This document shows, piece by piece, positions 12,101 through 21,561 of a DNA stretch of 64,000 bases. The notes under the pieces were generated by a model. The model was not told the DNA's origin. It was given only the letters and a program-made list of their open reading frames with translations, and searched no databases. A program made the position numbers and the translations under genes. Position 1 is the first letter of the stretch, and each line of letters begins with the position of its first letter. Location of the stretch: the NCBI RefSeq assembly GCF_002356335.1, contig NZ_AP018165.1, forward strand, positions 4,216,001 through 4,280,000, in the 5' to 3' direction. This stretch comes from [Mycobacterium] stephanolepidis (lineage in GTDB: Bacteria > Actinomycetota > Actinomycetes > Mycobacteriales > Mycobacteriaceae).

Positions 12101-15100
12101 TGCGGGCACGCGCGCAGGTGCGGTCAGCACCTCTTTCCATGCATCGGCCTGCGCCAACACTTCCGTGGACCGCGCGTGTTCGGACAGTAGTGAAGACCAG
12201 CGGGCAAACGATGTTCCACCGGCCGGCAGCACCACATCGGCTCCACTGTGATGCTGCGCCCACGCGATATTCAAGTCTTCCAACAGAATTCGCCACGACA
12301 CACCATCGACGGCCAGGTGATGAATCACCAGCACCAGCTGCTTGGTGTCGGGAACCCACGCCGCGCTGAGCATCGCTCCGGTGGCCAGGTTCAGCCGAGA
12401 ACGTGCCGCCACCAACGTTTCATCAGACAACGCATCGACAACGCGCAGGCGGTCGCGGGCATCTATCTCCCCCGCCTCCGGGACGAGCAGTGACCACTCG
12501 CCGTCGTTGTCCGTAGCACGGATTCGCAGGGTGGCGTGGCGATCCAGCAATGCCTGCAATACGACGATGACGTCGTCCTCGGACACGGCCGCAGGTGCCT
12601 GAACCACGAGTGTCTGGTTGAACTCGTCGATCGCGCCCACCGAATCCTGCATGCCACGCAGCCAGTGCATGATTGGCGTGACGTCTACGGGGCCGAGACC
12701 CTCGTCCACCACATCGGCTTCGCCACCGGAGATTTCGACGACAGCGGCCAGCCGCGACACTGTCTGTTCGATGAAGACATCGCGCGGTCGGCACAACACA
12801 CCCGCCGCCCGGGCGCGCGCGACCACCTGCATCGAGAGGATGCTGTCGCCGCCCAGATCGAAGAAGGAGTCGTCTACGCCGACACGATCGACACCGAGCA
12901 CCTGGGCGTAGACACCGACCAGAATTTCCTCGACGGCTGTGCGGGGGGCGCGGTATTCGGCACCCAGTCCGCCATATTCGGGAGTCGGCAATGCGCGGGT
13001 GTCCAATTTGTTGTTGGACGTCAAGGGCAATGTCTCAAGCACCACCACCGCTGCGGGAACCATGTAGGGCGGAAGGCGTTTCGCCAAGGTGCTGCGCACT
13101 TCGGCGGGATCGACGGTCCCGGTGACATAGCCGACGAGACGTTTGTCCCCGGGCCGGTCCTCGCGAACGATCGCGGCCGCCTGGTCCACCCCGTCGAGCG
13201 CGCTCAGCGCCGCTTGAACTTCACCGAGTTCGATTCGGTATCCGCGAATCTTGACCTGCTCATCGGCCCGGCCCAGATACTGGAGTTGTCCGTCGTCTCC
13301 CCACGAGACCAGATCCCCGGTGCGATACATGCGCGTACCGGGCTGCCCGAATGGGCATGCCACAAAGCGAGAGGCCGTCAGGTCGGAACGACCGATGTAT
13401 CCGCACGCGACACCTTCACCGGCCACATACAGTTCTCCGACGACGCCGGCAGGCACCGGTTGCATCCACGTGTCCAACACGAAGAGCGCCGCGCCGGGTA
13501 CCGGCGCGCCGATCGGAACCGCCGAATCCGGCGCCCCTGCCACCAGCGGAGCACTGATCGCCACGCACATTGTCGTCTCGGTCGGTCCGTACGCGTTGAT
13601 CATCACCCGCCCGGGAGCCCACCGCTCGACGACCGAGGCAGGGCACGCCTCCCCGACCACCGCAAGCGCCGTGGATTCCAGGCCTTCCGGGGAAAGCATG
13701 GCCACAGCCGACGGAGTCTGCGTAAGTACGGTGACCTGTTCGGCGACCAGCACGTCGTGGAAGTCCGCGGGTGAGCCCGTGATCGATTCGGGGACGACCA
13801 CGAGCCGACCACCGCGCAGCAGCGGGCCCCAGATCTCCCATACCGAAACGTCGAATGCCAGAGAATGGCACAGGGGCCACACGCCGGGGTTTGGCAGGCC
13901 GGCATCCAGCGACGACATCAGCTGGGTGACGTTGTGATGGGTGACGGCCACGCCTTTGGGCGCTCCCGTAGTTCCCGAGGTGTAGATGATGTAGGCGATG
14001 TCATCTGGTCGAGCACCGGGCGCGGGAGCCGACGGTTCCGTTTCGGCGGCGGAGGCGTCGAGATCGAGGATCGGCAGATCGAAACCGTCCAGTCGCGCCC
14101 TGAGTCCGGCTGTGGTGATCGCGGCGGCCGGCGCCGCATCGCCGATGATGAACTCGAGCCGCGACGCCGGTACCGCGGGGTCGATCGGCAGATACGCCGC
14201 CCCCGCCTTCAAGACGGCGAGTATGCCGATGACAGCCTGAGCAGAGCGGTCCGACAGCAGGACCACACGGTCGCCGGGGCCCACGCCTTGCGACACAAGC
14301 CGACCCGACAGCGCTTCGGCAGCCTCGTCCAGCTCGCGGTACGTCAGGGTGCGCTCACCGAAGGTCAGCGCCGCGGCCTCGGGATCGGCGGACACCTGAG
14401 CGGAGAACAGTTCGGGAATCGATAGGTGCTTGGCAACCGGCACAGCGAGAACCGCCCTATTGCCGACCTCAGCCAAGCTCGTGAGTTCCTCGTTGGCCAG
14501 GGAACTCAGTGAGGAAAGCCGACGATCCGGGTCGGCCGCCATCTCCGATAGGAGCCGCTGCAGCCGCTCCGTCAGGTTCGGCACTCCGAATTTCGAGAAC
14601 GGCAGTCCGTCGCCAGAGGTGCTCAGGAGCAGTTGGTCGCTGGCTCCGATAAAGAAGAGTCCGAAGTGGCCCATGGGACCGTGGTTGGTGTACGTCGCCG
14701 TGGCGGGCACGCCGGCGAGGTCCAAGGTGAGTCTCATGGGGATGAAGTTGATGGCGACGCGGTTTCCCGCCTGCCGAGGGCCCCGCAGACCGAATTCGCC
14801 GCCGTCGAGAACATGGGCCGGGAACCGTTGATGCTTCAGCAGTTCGCGAATGCGTACATCGACGTGCTGGCAGAATTCGGCGACCGTGGATTCCGGCGGC
14901 GAACTGAGCACCAGCGGCACCACGCCGGCCAGCATGCCCGGAAGCATCTTCGACTCGGGGCGAACACGTCGGCTGACAGGAAAGTCCAGCGCCACTTCCG
15001 ACCCACTGGTGGACCACCCGCGCACCAACAACGCGCAGGCCGCGGTGATAACCGAGTACCGGCGAACACGCAAAGCCTTTGTCAAGTCTTTGATTTCGCC

Positions 15101-15805
15101 GACTACCGCGTCATCGATCTGAACCGATGCCGTCGGCGTATAACCCTCATGACCCTCGTGGGCATGAGGCGGACGAGGATCGAGGCCGCTGTCCGGCGGA
15201 AGGTTACGGCTCCAGTACTCCCGATCCTCTATGTAGTCGGCGGACGCTTCGTACTCTGCCTCCAGATCCACCAGATCCTGCAGGGTGCCGAAGTAGGCGT
15301 CGGGAATCGGATCCCCCGCGACCAGCGCGGAGTAGATCGATGCAATTCGGCGGCTCACGATCGCCATGCCCAAGCCATCCAGGTTGATGTGATGGCACAG
15401 CCCGAACATGTAGTACTGATCGTCCGCCGTCCGGATCAACGCGAATTTCAGCAGTTGGTCGGTCAAAGGCATCAGTGTGCGTTGGATCGACGAGGCGATC
15501 TGACGGGCGTGCGCGACAGGATCTTCTGAATCACGCACGTCGTGGTAGGCCAACACGAGTTCCGAATGGTCGATCGCCCTCTGAACGATCTGACTATTTA
15601 CCTCATGGAAGGCCGCCCGCGCAGGTTCGGCTTCATTGATTGCCTGACGGACAGCCCGCTCAAGTAGAACTCGTTCTACTTTTCCTTCGATTCGAACCAA
15701 AAGGCCTAGTTGCCACTCCGCACCCACAAGACCGCTTTCCTGGGAAAGCCAGATATCCAATTGTCCGCGCGAAAGCGGTAATGCCCCGTCTTCAGACTCC
15801 AACAT
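9149..15805 (-). CDS. mps1: Mps1 N-terminal portion (2218 aa): C-A-T-E-C and part of A
   Basis: The protein starts with a starter-type condensation domain (about residues 1-440), expected to join the hydroxy-fatty acyl group to the first amino acid. A1 follows (about 450-960; [10 protein letters not shown] core, NAYGPTETT). By-eye alignment to GrsA gives pocket residues D-V-W-T-A-V-A-M-C, closest to the Phe code. Next come T1 (LGGDSILSM, Ser near 987), an epimerase ([10 protein letters not shown] near 1168, GFNYLGRLG) and C2 (LTPLQQG near 1522, HHIVIDGW near 1660). A2 starts near 1935, has its YTSGTTG core near 2118 and breaks off at residue 2218, before the GGEAL and YGITETT motifs. The truncated product could still load and epimerise Phe but has no working second module. 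Confidence 0.88.
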   Translation of the reverse strand: MLESEDGALPLSRGQLDIWLSQESGLVGAEWQLGLLVRIEGKVERVLLERAVRQAINEAEPARAAFHEVNSQIVQRAIDHSELVLAYHDVRDSEDPVAHARQIASSIQRTLMPLTDQLLKFALIRTADDQYYMFGLCHHINLDGLGMAIVSRRIASIYSALVAGDPIPDAYFGTLQDLVDLEAEYEASADYIEDREYWSRNLPPDSGLDPRPPHAHEGHEGYTPTASVQIDDAVVGEIKDLTKALRVRRYSVITAACALLVRGWSTSGSEVALDFPVSRRVRPESKMLPGMLAGVVPLVLSSPPESTVAEFCQHVDVRIRELLKHQRFPAHVLDGGEFGLRGPRQAGNRVAINFIPMRLTLDLAGVPATATYTNHGPMGHFGLFFIGASDQLLLSTSGDGLPFSKFGVPNLTERLQRLLSEMAADPDRRLSSLSSLANEELTSLAEVGNRAVLAVPVAKHLSIPELFSAQVSADPEAAALTFGERTLTYRELDEAAEALSGRLVSQGVGPGDRVVLLSDRSAQAVIGILAVLKAGAAYLPIDPAVPASRLEFIIGDAAPAAAITTAGLRARLDGFDLPILDLDASAAETEPSAPAPGARPDDIAYIIYTSGTTGAPKGVAVTHHNVTQLMSSLDAGLPNPGVWPLCHSLAFDVSVWEIWGPLLRGGRLVVVPESITGSPADFHDVLVAEQVTVLTQTPSAVAMLSPEGLESTALAVVGEACPASVVERWAPGRVMINAYGPTETTMCVAISAPLVAGAPDSAVPIGAPVPGAALFVLDTWMQPVPAGVVGELYVAGEGVACGYIGRSDLTASRFVACPFGQPGTRMYRTGDLVSWGDDGQLQYLGRADEQVKIRGYRIELGEVQAALSALDGVDQAAAIVREDRPGDKRLVGYVTGTVDPAEVRSTLAKRLPPYMVPAAVVVLETLPLTSNNKLDTRALPTPEYGGLGAEYRAPRTAVEEILVGVYAQVLGVDRVGVDDSFFDLGGDSILSMQVVARARAAGVLCRPRDVFIEQTVSRLAAVVEISGGEADVVDEGLGPVDVTPIMHWLRGMQDSVGAIDEFNQTLVVQAPAAVSEDDVIVVLQALLDRHATLRIRATDNDGEWSLLVPEAGEIDARDRLRVVDALSDETLVAARSRLNLATGAMLSAAWVPDTKQLVLVIHHLAVDGVSWRILLEDLNIAWAQHHSGADVVLPAGGTSFARWSSLLSEHARSTEVLAQADAWKEVLTAPARVPAVQPATDTYANAGRLSLSLDAETTRHLLGEVPAAFHAGVQDILLIAFGLAWNEFLGAGGAPIAFDIEGHGRQEEIGEAVHRRIDLSRTVGWFTTKYPAALAVGELSWAQITAGESALGQVIKAAKEQLRALPDGLTYGLLRYLNTDVGLTGSEPTIGFNYLGRLGAGAADLSEDFWRISQESLSMTDVAAAIPMPLAHSVELNAGIVETHSDAESGPELRANWTWAPSVLGGAQAARLSRLWFEALSGICAHVRSGGGGLTPSDLAPARLSQQQIDALVQQYDVADVLPLTPLQQGLLFQAGFAEATGDSVEDDVYSVQLGLTVTGPLNASRLRDAVYTVVKRHPNLAARFSEEYGEPVQIIPAEPVIAWQHAELVGDVDQQVGQLCAAERAAVCRIFTEPVFRATLISGLGGPAESRHRLVLTAHHIVIDGWSLPILLQEIFGAYYGLRLPSPAPYRNFVTWLAGQDRVAAQAVWGAALDGFETPTLVGSLASSGRRGSESYRMSEQISRSLSELARTQRTTVNTVLQAAWAQVLTWLTGQHDVAFGTAVSGRPSDLVGAESMVGLLINTVPVRANINAATTVADLLDQLQRAHNDTVEHEHLALNEIHHAIGLDRLFDTLFVYENYPIDVGAQLGVQELAITDFSSREYNHYPLSVVAMPGHELGLRVEFDTDVFELAAIEIIVDRFRQVLAAMIADPTTRLSSIDLLDAGEHDRLDTWGNRAVLTRPELALTSIPELFAAQVVRAPEAIAITCGERSWSYGELDATANRLANHLASRGACPGERVALLLPRTGEAIAAILAVLKTGAAYLPIDPAHPDSRVEFVLGDAAPIAAVTTADLLPRLGASGIPAIDINDPAVDRQSDVALPVPAVDDIAYIIYTSGTTGAPKGVAVTHRNVAQLLESLDAELDLGQVWTQCHSLAFDYSVWEIWGALLYGGRLLIVPDAVVRSPEDLHAMLVSEQVSVLSQTPSAFYALQTADAM

Positions 15806-15828
15806 TCGCCTACCCCCTCTCCGAAAGT

Positions 15829-16059
15829 TCAGCGCCCAAGACCCCCACCCTGCGCCAATCTCTCGCGCAGGCTCTTCGGCCGGATATCGGTCCAGTTTTG
15901 TTCGATGTACTCCAGGCAGGCGGCACGGTCCGCTTCACCGAATACAACCCGCCAGCCATCAGGGACGTCGGCGAAAGCCGGCCATAGGCTGTGCTGCTCC
16001 TCGTCGTTGACCAAGACGAAAAAGCTTCCCTTGTCATCATCGAATGGATTGATGCTCAC
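15829..16059 (-). CDS. mbtH: MbtH-like protein, NRPS adenylation-domain partner
   Basis: This 76-aa protein has the MbtH-family signature: NPFDDD at the start, the [10 protein letters not shown] motif, PDGW, and the closing CLEYI...WTDIRP...SLRERL. MbtH proteins bind A domains and are needed for their folding and activity; here the partners are Mps1 and Mps2. I chose the GTG at 16059 because it gives the usual family length and follows GGAG at about seven bases. A longer reading from 16158 adds a cysteine-rich stretch with no family similarity. It is the first gene of the mbtH-mps1-mps2 operon, 23 bases ahead of mps1. Confidence 0.93.
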   Translation of the reverse strand: MSINPFDDDKGSFFVLVNDEEQHSLWPAFADVPDGWRVVFGEADRAACLEYIEQNWTDIRPKSLRERLAQGGGLGR

Positions 16060-16993
16060 GCTTTCTCCAGGTTGCTTCGGTGGACATCGCAAACATACGG
16101 CTGAATTTATAGCGGCGTAGCGGGTTTCACAAAGTTCTAATCGTCGCAACTTTGACACATCGCTGCTTACTACCGCAACTAATTAGCCACAATATCTGTA
16201 TGAATGTATTTATCCAGGTCAAGTATGGTTAGATAGATCTCTAGTTGTTGCGATGAACGCGCATATGAGTATACCAAGTCTGAGCACGCCACGTGAGGCG
16301 AGCGCACGGCCGTCAGCGAGAGCAATCAAGTGACCATCGGTTGTGCCATCGCCCAGCAAAGTATGATACTAGAACTGGAGACGCACGTTACCTAATATCG
16401 GCGCTTGCTGTGCATCTTGATCAAGTAACTTGAAGAAGTAGCCCGCAGCTCGATATTTGGGTGTTTTTCGAGTTCAGATAACAGGTCGGGCCATTCCGTT
16501 GCATTGCGCGCTGCACCGACAGCGTTACATCCGAGTGCGTATCGAATGAACTCACCGCGACCTGAATTCTGATTCAGCCGAGAACGGATGCGGTAGCGGC
16601 GGCCCTAGCAACAGAAAGTGACGGAGTATCGGGTACCCGGAAGTAAATGTGGTGACAAACCACTACGAATTAAGTTCTCGTTTGTAAGAAATACCGAAGA
16701 TATCTATGGCCGTTTGGCCACCTCAGCGGCTCCTGTCGGTGCCGCAACAAATTCCACGAAAAACATTGTTATGCGCGCATCGCGGAAAATGCCCTGCGCC
16801 GCGGGGATCATCCATACCCGCGCCCATTGCATCGAGTACAGCATGCTCACAGCACTCCTCGTCGCACATCGTCAAAAGTGTGCGGAAGCAGCCCGTGGGA
16901 CCGCTTTGACCAACGGTGAGAGGCCCGAGAAGGCGATGTTTTCAGGCGTACCGTCGAGGCTCAGCTCGCGGCTCGCCCGCTACGAAAAGTAGT
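16060..16993. other. Long AT-rich intergenic region upstream of mbtH
   Basis: About 930 bases without a convincing gene separate mbtH from the next small gene. The stretch 16100-16700 is visibly richer in A and T than the flanking coding DNA. It contains the perfect palindrome CTTGATCAAG (16416-16425) with a near-repeat CTTGAAG just after it. An open frame at 16618-16992 (+) has atypical composition and no recognisable features. The region probably carries the mps operon promoter and leader; it could also be the remains of an older insertion. Confidence 0.4.
16193..16222 (-). promoter_or_regulatory. Candidate sigma-A-type promoter for mbtH-mps1-mps2
   Basis: Read on the minus strand, TTGACC (16222-16217) is followed after 18 bases by CAGATA (16198-16193). 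This resembles a mycobacterial housekeeping -35/-10 pair and lies about 135 bases before the mbtH GTG in an AT-rich stretch. The -10 match is weak and no transcript data are available, so this is only a candidate. Confidence 0.28.
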
Positions 16994-17239
16994 TCAGTCG
17001 TCGAGGTGCTCGGGACGGGCCTGCGTTCCCTCGATGGGAGACGATCCGGCCGGCATCAGCATGACAAACACCGGTAGCCGCACTACGGCCCCATTGAGGA
17101 TCGGCAGCCGGATCGCGACGGAAACGACCTCCAGCTCCAGACGCTTCCCCCGCCGAGTCTCCATCTCTAAGCGCCCGGGTAACTGCCTGGGCGTCGCGAG
17201 CCAGTCCAGACCGCGCTCTATCGACTCGACGACGTTCAT
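16994..17239 (-). CDS. Small conserved-looking protein of unknown function
   Basis: This is an 81-aa frame from ATG 17239. The protein starts with an amphipathic helix-like stretch, followed by a basic segment (METRRGKRLELEV) and a hydrophobic strand-rich segment (LPVFVMLMPAG). No signal peptide or catalytic motif is evident. It sits between fmt and the mps operon on the same strand, about 60 bases downstream of fmt, so it may be co-transcribed with fmt. I do not recognise the family. Confidence 0.5.
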   Translation of the reverse strand: MNVVESIERGLDWLATPRQLPGRLEMETRRGKRLELEVVSVAIRLPILNGAVVRLPVFVMLMPAGSSPIEGTQARPEHLDD

Positions 17240-17300
17240 GATTTGACTATACCCACTCGACGATGAAATTCCTTGGCGGAAGACGAATCTGCCGCGCTGC

Positions 17301-18122
17301 CTACGCCTTGGTGAAGCTGTACATCCGATACTCCACCGCTCCTCCGCTCCGTAGGTCCTCGTAAGCACGCTGGGCCGGCGCAAACCTACGAACCATCCCG
17401 CGCAGGAGCCTCGGCGTGGCGCGATCGATCACATACCGCCAGCGCTCCAGGTTCTTCTCCATCCCGCGCCGGACCTCGACATTGATCCCACGCTCGGACA
17501 CCATCCGTAGCGGCGCATTCGCGAGCGCCACCTTCCACCCAGCGACATCCTGAGCACTGCGCGCGTCTGCGTAAAGAAAATGCCCACCCGGACGCAGCAC
17601 ACGCGCCACCTCGGTGAGAAACACCGGAAATTGGGGATACAGGTGGGACGACTCGATATTGATCACCGCATCGAAGGACTGATCGGTGAATGGCAGGTTC
17701 TGGGCGTCTCCGTGCGTGAACTCCAGGCCCGGGAGGTTGTGCCGCTTACGACAGAACTCGATGCCGTCCGGATTGAGATCCAGCCCCGTGTAGGACGTCG
17801 GATGCAATGTGCGTACGAGGTACGAAGCTCCGCCGCCGTGGCCACAACCGACCTCCAGCACCCGTCGGCCATCAAGCTCCGTCTGGGTAGCGGTGCTGTG
17901 GTAAAGCTGAATGGAATACCGATCTGGCTCATCGGAAGCCGACAACGGGACATCCATCGCCGGATCCTCTTCGTAGCCGTAATTGAGGAACACGACGTTC
18001 TCTGTTTCGAGTTTACGGGTGGCATGCCGGTAGATGAACTTCTGCACCGCCTGAGTGAACTGAGCGTTCAGCTTGAAGATGACCCAATCTCGCGACTTCC
18101 GAACCGGATGACTGCGCACCAT
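17301..18122 (-). CDS. fmt: Fmt-type SAM-dependent methyltransferase (GPL lipid O-methyltransferase)
   Basis: This 273-aa class I methyltransferase is closely similar along its length to M. tuberculosis Rv2952, the phthiotriol/phenolphthiotriol dimycocerosate methyltransferase. Shared landmarks are VVFLNYGYEEDP, SDEPDR, the SAM-binding VLEVGCGHGGGASYL, GLDLNPDGI, the acidic GDAQNLPF loop, VLRPGGHFLYAD and the C-terminal EYRMYSFTKA. Family members methylate hydroxyls on long lipid chains. In a GPL locus the expected target is the 3-hydroxyl of the fatty acyl chain, the role of Fmt. It is transcribed divergently from the glycosyltransferase at 18261. A sugar O-methyltransferase role is less likely given the Rv2952 similarity. 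Confidence 0.82.
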   Translation of the reverse strand: MVRSHPVRKSRDWVIFKLNAQFTQAVQKFIYRHATRKLETENVVFLNYGYEEDPAMDVPLSASDEPDRYSIQLYHSTATQTELDGRRVLEVGCGHGGGASYLVRTLHPTSYTGLDLNPDGIEFCRKRHNLPGLEFTHGDAQNLPFTDQSFDAVINIESSHLYPQFPVFLTEVARVLRPGGHFLYADARSAQDVAGWKVALANAPLRMVSERGINVEVRRGMEKNLERWRYVIDRATPRLLRGMVRRFAPAQRAYEDLRSGGAVEYRMYSFTKA

Positions 18123-18260
18123 AGGCGAATTATGGCAGAGTTCTAAGTTTCAGGCTGGCTTATCGAACTCCGAACTGCCTTGCGACAGTTGGAGAACCAG
18201 AGATAATGACTCAGTTATTCGGTCCACCAACGCGACAACGACTGAAGGGCCAGGAACGGA

Positions 18261-19514
18261 ATGAAGTTTGCGCTGGCGTGCTACGGCACTCGCGGCGACG
18301 TCGAGCCCTCTGTCAGCGTCGGATGCGAGCTGACCCGAAGGGGACACGAGGTCAGCGTGGCAGTCCCCCCGGAACTTGTCACCTTCGCAGAGTCGGCTGG
18401 ACTGGCTGCGGTTGCTTATGGCCCTCGACTGCAGGATTTCCTACAGGACGAGTTCCTCCGAAATTTCTGGACTCAGTTGGTACGCAACCCTGTCGGTACG
18501 TTGCGTGAGCTGTGGGCGCCTATTGCCCGCTACTGGAGTGATACCAGCGCAACCCTCGTCTCGGTCGCAGACGGCGCCGATCTGTTGTCGACGGGACTCA
18601 ACTTCGAACAATCGGCCGCCAACGTGGCCGAGTATTTCGACATCCCCCTGATGATGCTGCACCACTTCCCGATGCGCCCCAACGGTCAACTGCTTCCGAT
18701 GCTTCCGGCACCGCTCGTACGATCGGGCGGAATGCTCTCCGAATGGCTGCTGTGGCGCGCCACGAAGGACGCCGAGGATGCGCAGCGACGCGAGCTCGGC
18801 TTACCCAAGGCCACCGGACCCTCACCACGTCGAATCGCCCGCAGCGCAGCCATCGAAATACAAGCCTATGACGCGGTCTCGGTCCCCGGGCTGGCCGATG
18901 AGTGGGCGAAATGGAATGGCAAGCGGCCTTTCGTCGGAGCACTCACGATGGGGTTGTCAACCGCGGCCGACCATGAGGTTGCATCCTGGATCGCCGCGGG
19001 GAAACCGCCGATCTGCTTCGCCACCGGCAGCATTCCGCTCGAATCACCGGCCGACACCATCGCGATGATCGGCTCTGCATGTGCCGAACTGGGTGAGCGG
19101 GCGCTGGTCTGCGCCGGCGGCACCGATTTCGGTGACATCGCCCAACCCGACCATGTCAAGGTCGTGGGCGTCGTCAACTACTCCGCGGTGTTCGCCGCCA
19201 GCCGAGCCGTTGTCCATCACGGCGGCTCAGGCACCACGGCCGCGAGCCTGCGGGCCGGCATCCCCACCCTGATTCTGTGGAGCACGGCCGATCAGCCGTA
19301 CTGGGGAAACCAGCTCGGCAGGTTGAAAGTCGGTGCTGCTCGCCGGTTCTCGGCGACCAATCGGAAGACACTGGTGGCCGATCTACGCCGTATCCTGGCG
19401 CCCGAGTATGCCGTGGCCGCCCGCGAGCTGGCGACTCAGATGACGAGCTCAGAGGACAGTGTCTCCAAAGCCGCCGATCTCTTCGAGGGCGCCGCCCGCG
19501 GCAAAGCCGAGTAA
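18261..19514 (+). CDS. GPL glycosyltransferase (Gtf1/Gtf2/Gtf3 family, GT1 fold)
   Basis: This 417-aa GT-B glycosyltransferase has the N-terminal GTRGDVEPSV acceptor-domain signature and a C-terminal nucleotide-sugar site with VVHHGGSGTTAASLRAG and ADQPYWGNQL. It is intact, and similar over its length to the two other glycosyltransferases of the locus (21549-22817 and the broken copy at 27324-28582). These enzymes add 6-deoxytalose to allo-Thr, rhamnose to alaninol, or a further rhamnose. Sequence alone does not tell me which, so no number is given. ATG 18261 follows AGGA at five bases. The gene is on the plus strand while the surrounding tailoring genes are on the minus strand, and its end lies ten bases from the convergent methyltransferase gene. 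Confidence 0.88.
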   Translation: MKFALACYGTRGDVEPSVSVGCELTRRGHEVSVAVPPELVTFAESAGLAAVAYGPRLQDFLQDEFLRNFWTQLVRNPVGTLRELWAPIARYWSDTSATLVSVADGADLLSTGLNFEQSAANVAEYFDIPLMMLHHFPMRPNGQLLPMLPAPLVRSGGMLSEWLLWRATKDAEDAQRRELGLPKATGPSPRRIARSAAIEIQAYDAVSVPGLADEWAKWNGKRPFVGALTMGLSTAADHEVASWIAAGKPPICFATGSIPLESPADTIAMIGSACAELGERALVCAGGTDFGDIAQPDHVKVVGVVNYSAVFAASRAVVHHGGSGTTAASLRAGIPTLILWSTADQPYWGNQLGRLKVGAARRFSATNRKTLVADLRRILAPEYAVAARELATQMTSSEDSVSKAADLFEGAARGKAE

Positions 19515-19524
19515 GAAATGGCCC

Positions 19525-20313
19525 CTACTGCGGTGGTTTGATAATCAGACCCTGGCCGGTGGGCAAGGCCACGATGTATACGCCCAACTCGCGCGCCACC
19601 TCATCCATGGCGATACGCTGCTCGTCGCGACCACGGTTCGCGTAGTCGTCCAAGAGTACAAATGCGCCCGGCGAAAGTCGCGGCCAGAAGTATCGCAGTG
19701 TCGCGACTTCGGGTGGTGCGCAGTTCATGTCGATATGCAGGAATGCCACCGCATCGGCCTGGACTTCCTCAAGCGTTTCGGGCACCGCTCCGGCGATGAC
19801 GCGCTGGTTCTTCCACTGCGCAAAGTTCGCCTTGACGCTGTCCACAGAGCTCACGTACATGCCGTTTCGTACGAGTTCCTCGCTCTTCTCAAGCGCACCC
19901 GAGTCGCGTTCACCCGCGCTGACGAAGCGCGGGTCGAGTCCGGCGAACGTGTCGAGGAGATAAAAGGTCTTTCCCAGTCGATCCCAATCGAGATACTCCA
20001 TGATGGCGCTGCTCAAAAAGCCATAGCTGACGCCACATTCGACGAAGTCACCCTTCACCTTGCTCGCACTGGCAGCCGCCCACAGCCCAACATGAACGCG
20101 CCAATGCCACTGATACCAGTCGGTGCCACCGAGCGCGCGGACACCGCGCTGATACGCACGCTGGAACGCCGGGTCATCGAGGAATGCGTGATTGTTGAAA
20201 CAAATCAGCGCATCGTTCGAATAGACGTTGGGCAGGAGCGTGCGCGCAAGCCAATATTCCTTGCGAACCGCCCACAGCCAAATACGGGTACGGAGCGTTA
20301 GCTCATCTGCCAC
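19525..20313 (-). CDS. TylF/MycF-type sugar O-methyltransferase (Rmt family)
   Basis: This 262-aa methyltransferase resembles the macrocin O-methyltransferase (TylF/MycF) family. It has FVECGVSYG at the SAM site, HIDMN and VLLDDYA; in MycF the acidic residues of the latter two motifs bind the metal. In GPL loci such enzymes (Rmt2-Rmt4, MtfB-D in M. avium) O-methylate rhamnose hydroxyls. It reads from a GTG at 20313 and ends against the convergent glycosyltransferase. Which hydroxyl it acts on cannot be told from sequence, so I leave the Rmt number open. Confidence 0.78.
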   Translation of the reverse strand: MADELTLRTRIWLWAVRKEYWLARTLLPNVYSNDALICFNNHAFLDDPAFQRAYQRGVRALGGTDWYQWHWRVHVGLWAAASASKVKGDFVECGVSYGFLSSAIMEYLDWDRLGKTFYLLDTFAGLDPRFVSAGERDSGALEKSEELVRNGMYVSSVDSVKANFAQWKNQRVIAGAVPETLEEVQADAVAFLHIDMNCAPPEVATLRYFWPRLSPGAFVLLDDYANRGRDEQRIAMDEVARELGVYIVALPTGQGLIIKPPQ

Positions 20314-20427
20314 AGCGGAAACGATAGCATCCGCCGTCAGGTTGCAGATGAGAAAAGCGCGTGGCGAATCGATTCAATCACGTCGAATAGCTATGGCTCA
20401 CAAGCTGATCGATGCCATATCCGGCCC

Positions 20428-21561
20428 TCACACCGCATCGCGTTCCACTGGAGCCGATGACGCGGCGCCTACCTCTGCGGGACGTTTTCGGGTCAGCCGA
20501 GACTTCAGCGAGATCGCTTGCTTTTCCACCACGAACCAACTGAAGGCCGATAAAGGCACGGTGGCCGCCGTGGTAATAACGAAGAACAGCACCAGATTCA
20601 GACTGCCCAGCCCCATGACGACCAGCAGCTGTTGCATGGGAAAGGCGTAGATGTACGTGCCGTAGGACAGGTCGTTGCGCAGATTCAGTCGTGGATTGTG
20701 GATGAGCGAGCCGGAAACTATGACGGCATACGCCAACGGCAGAGCAGCGATATCTCGATAGTTCTCCAACAGTCCGGAAGCCAGCACGATCACGACGCTC
20801 ACCGCAACGAGCGACCAACGCGCAGGGATGACATCTTTGTACTGGTTCAGCAGGGCTCCTGCCGCGAACATGACAGCGAACCGTGCCACCATCTGCGCGA
20901 TGGACGTCGCGGCGAAGACCGGATACGAGAGATACGCCGTCGCGCAAAGGAATAGCACGAAGGCCGCGGGAACAACCCATCGCCGCTTCAGGAGTCCGGC
21001 GACACCCAGCACTGCCACCGCGATGTAACAGATCGTCTCGAAGACAAGTGTCCAGATTGATCCGTTCCACACGCCCGGCCACGGGACACCGCGCGGCGTA
21101 CCGTCGACGCTGGCGTAGTACACGTTCAGCAGACCATTGTTGATGACGTACTCAACAGGCTTGAGCGACGAAAACAACTGCGCGACAGAGCCACCCTGGA
21201 TGAGAACACTGATGGGGGCGATGACGAACGCGATGATCAGTAGACACACCCACAGCCCGGGGAAGATGCGAAGACCACGGGCAATGGCGAAGTCACGGAG
21301 CTTGGGTTTGCGCAACCAACTCGCGGTGATGAGAAAGCCCGACACCGCGAAGAAGCCGTCGACGCCGGCTTGCTCGATGAGTTGCTCGAATGGCCGATAG
21401 GTGATCGTTCGACCGGTGAGCCGCCACGAGTGACAGAAGATGACGCTGACCGCCAGGATCAATCGCCATGCGTTGAGTGCATTGTTTCTCGGGTCGAATA
21501 CCTGGCCGAGCGTCGAGTTCCTCGCCCGCCTCGGTCCGTCCGGCTCGCTCACGCGGAACAC
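20428..21561 (-). CDS. atf2: Membrane acyltransferase (acyltransferase 3 family), GPL sugar O-acetyltransferase
   Basis: This 377-aa multi-pass membrane protein belongs to the acyltransferase-3 family. It has FCHS in the first helix (the His is the family's catalytic candidate), then VDGFFAVSGFLITASWLR, RGLRIFPGLW, about ten hydrophobic segments and a C-terminal WFVVEKQA. Atf proteins acetylate the 6-deoxytalose of GPLs; the M. abscessus group uses two enzymes in sequence. This is the intact one of two paralogues here; I name it atf2 by position, with some doubt about numbering. Its start overlaps the end of the upstream glycosyltransferase gene by 13 bases. At the site where its sister is broken this gene uses TAC ATC TAC rather than an AT repeat. 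Confidence 0.83.
   Translation of the reverse strand: MFRVSEPDGPRRARNSTLGQVFDPRNNALNAWRLILAVSVIFCHSWRLTGRTITYRPFEQLIEQAGVDGFFAVSGFLITASWLRKPKLRDFAIARGLRIFPGLWVCLLIIAFVIAPISVLIQGGSVAQLFSSLKPVEYVINNGLLNVYYASVDGTPRGVPWPGVWNGSIWTLVFETICYIAVAVLGVAGLLKRRWVVPAAFVLFLCATAYLSYPVFAATSIAQMVARFAVMFAAGALLNQYKDVIPARWSLVAVSVVIVLASGLLENYRDIAALPLAYAVIVSGSLIHNPRLNLRNDLSYGTYIYAFPMQQLLVVMGLGSLNLVLFFVITTAATVPLSAFSWFVVEKQAISLKSRLTRKRPAEVGAASSAPVERDAV

Larger units (their letters stand above)
5429..15805 (-). pseudogene. mps1: mps1, GPL non-ribosomal peptide synthetase interrupted by an in-frame TAA
   Basis: One reading frame runs from ATG 15805 to TGA 5429 (3459 codons) except for a single TAA at 9151-9149, codon 2219. 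The protein sequence continues in the same frame on both sides (DAM, stop, PEVGQQLKL), so this is a nonsense change and not a frameshift. A CAA to TAA transition is the simplest origin. The intact protein would be a 3458-residue C-A-T-E-C-A-T-E-C synthetase that loads a fatty acyl chain onto Phe and adds Thr. The first 2218 residues keep module 1 complete; the truncated A domain of module 2 and everything after it would be lost, which should abolish GPL synthesis. The gene lies 23 bases downstream of mbtH and overlaps mps2. Alternatives are a sequencing error or stop suppression. The two halves are described separately. Confidence 0.9.

Noticed and set aside
16618..16992. 124-codon plus-strand frame in the AT-rich region before mbtH
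   Set aside because: Odd composition, no ribosome site and no recognisable motif; treated as intergenic.
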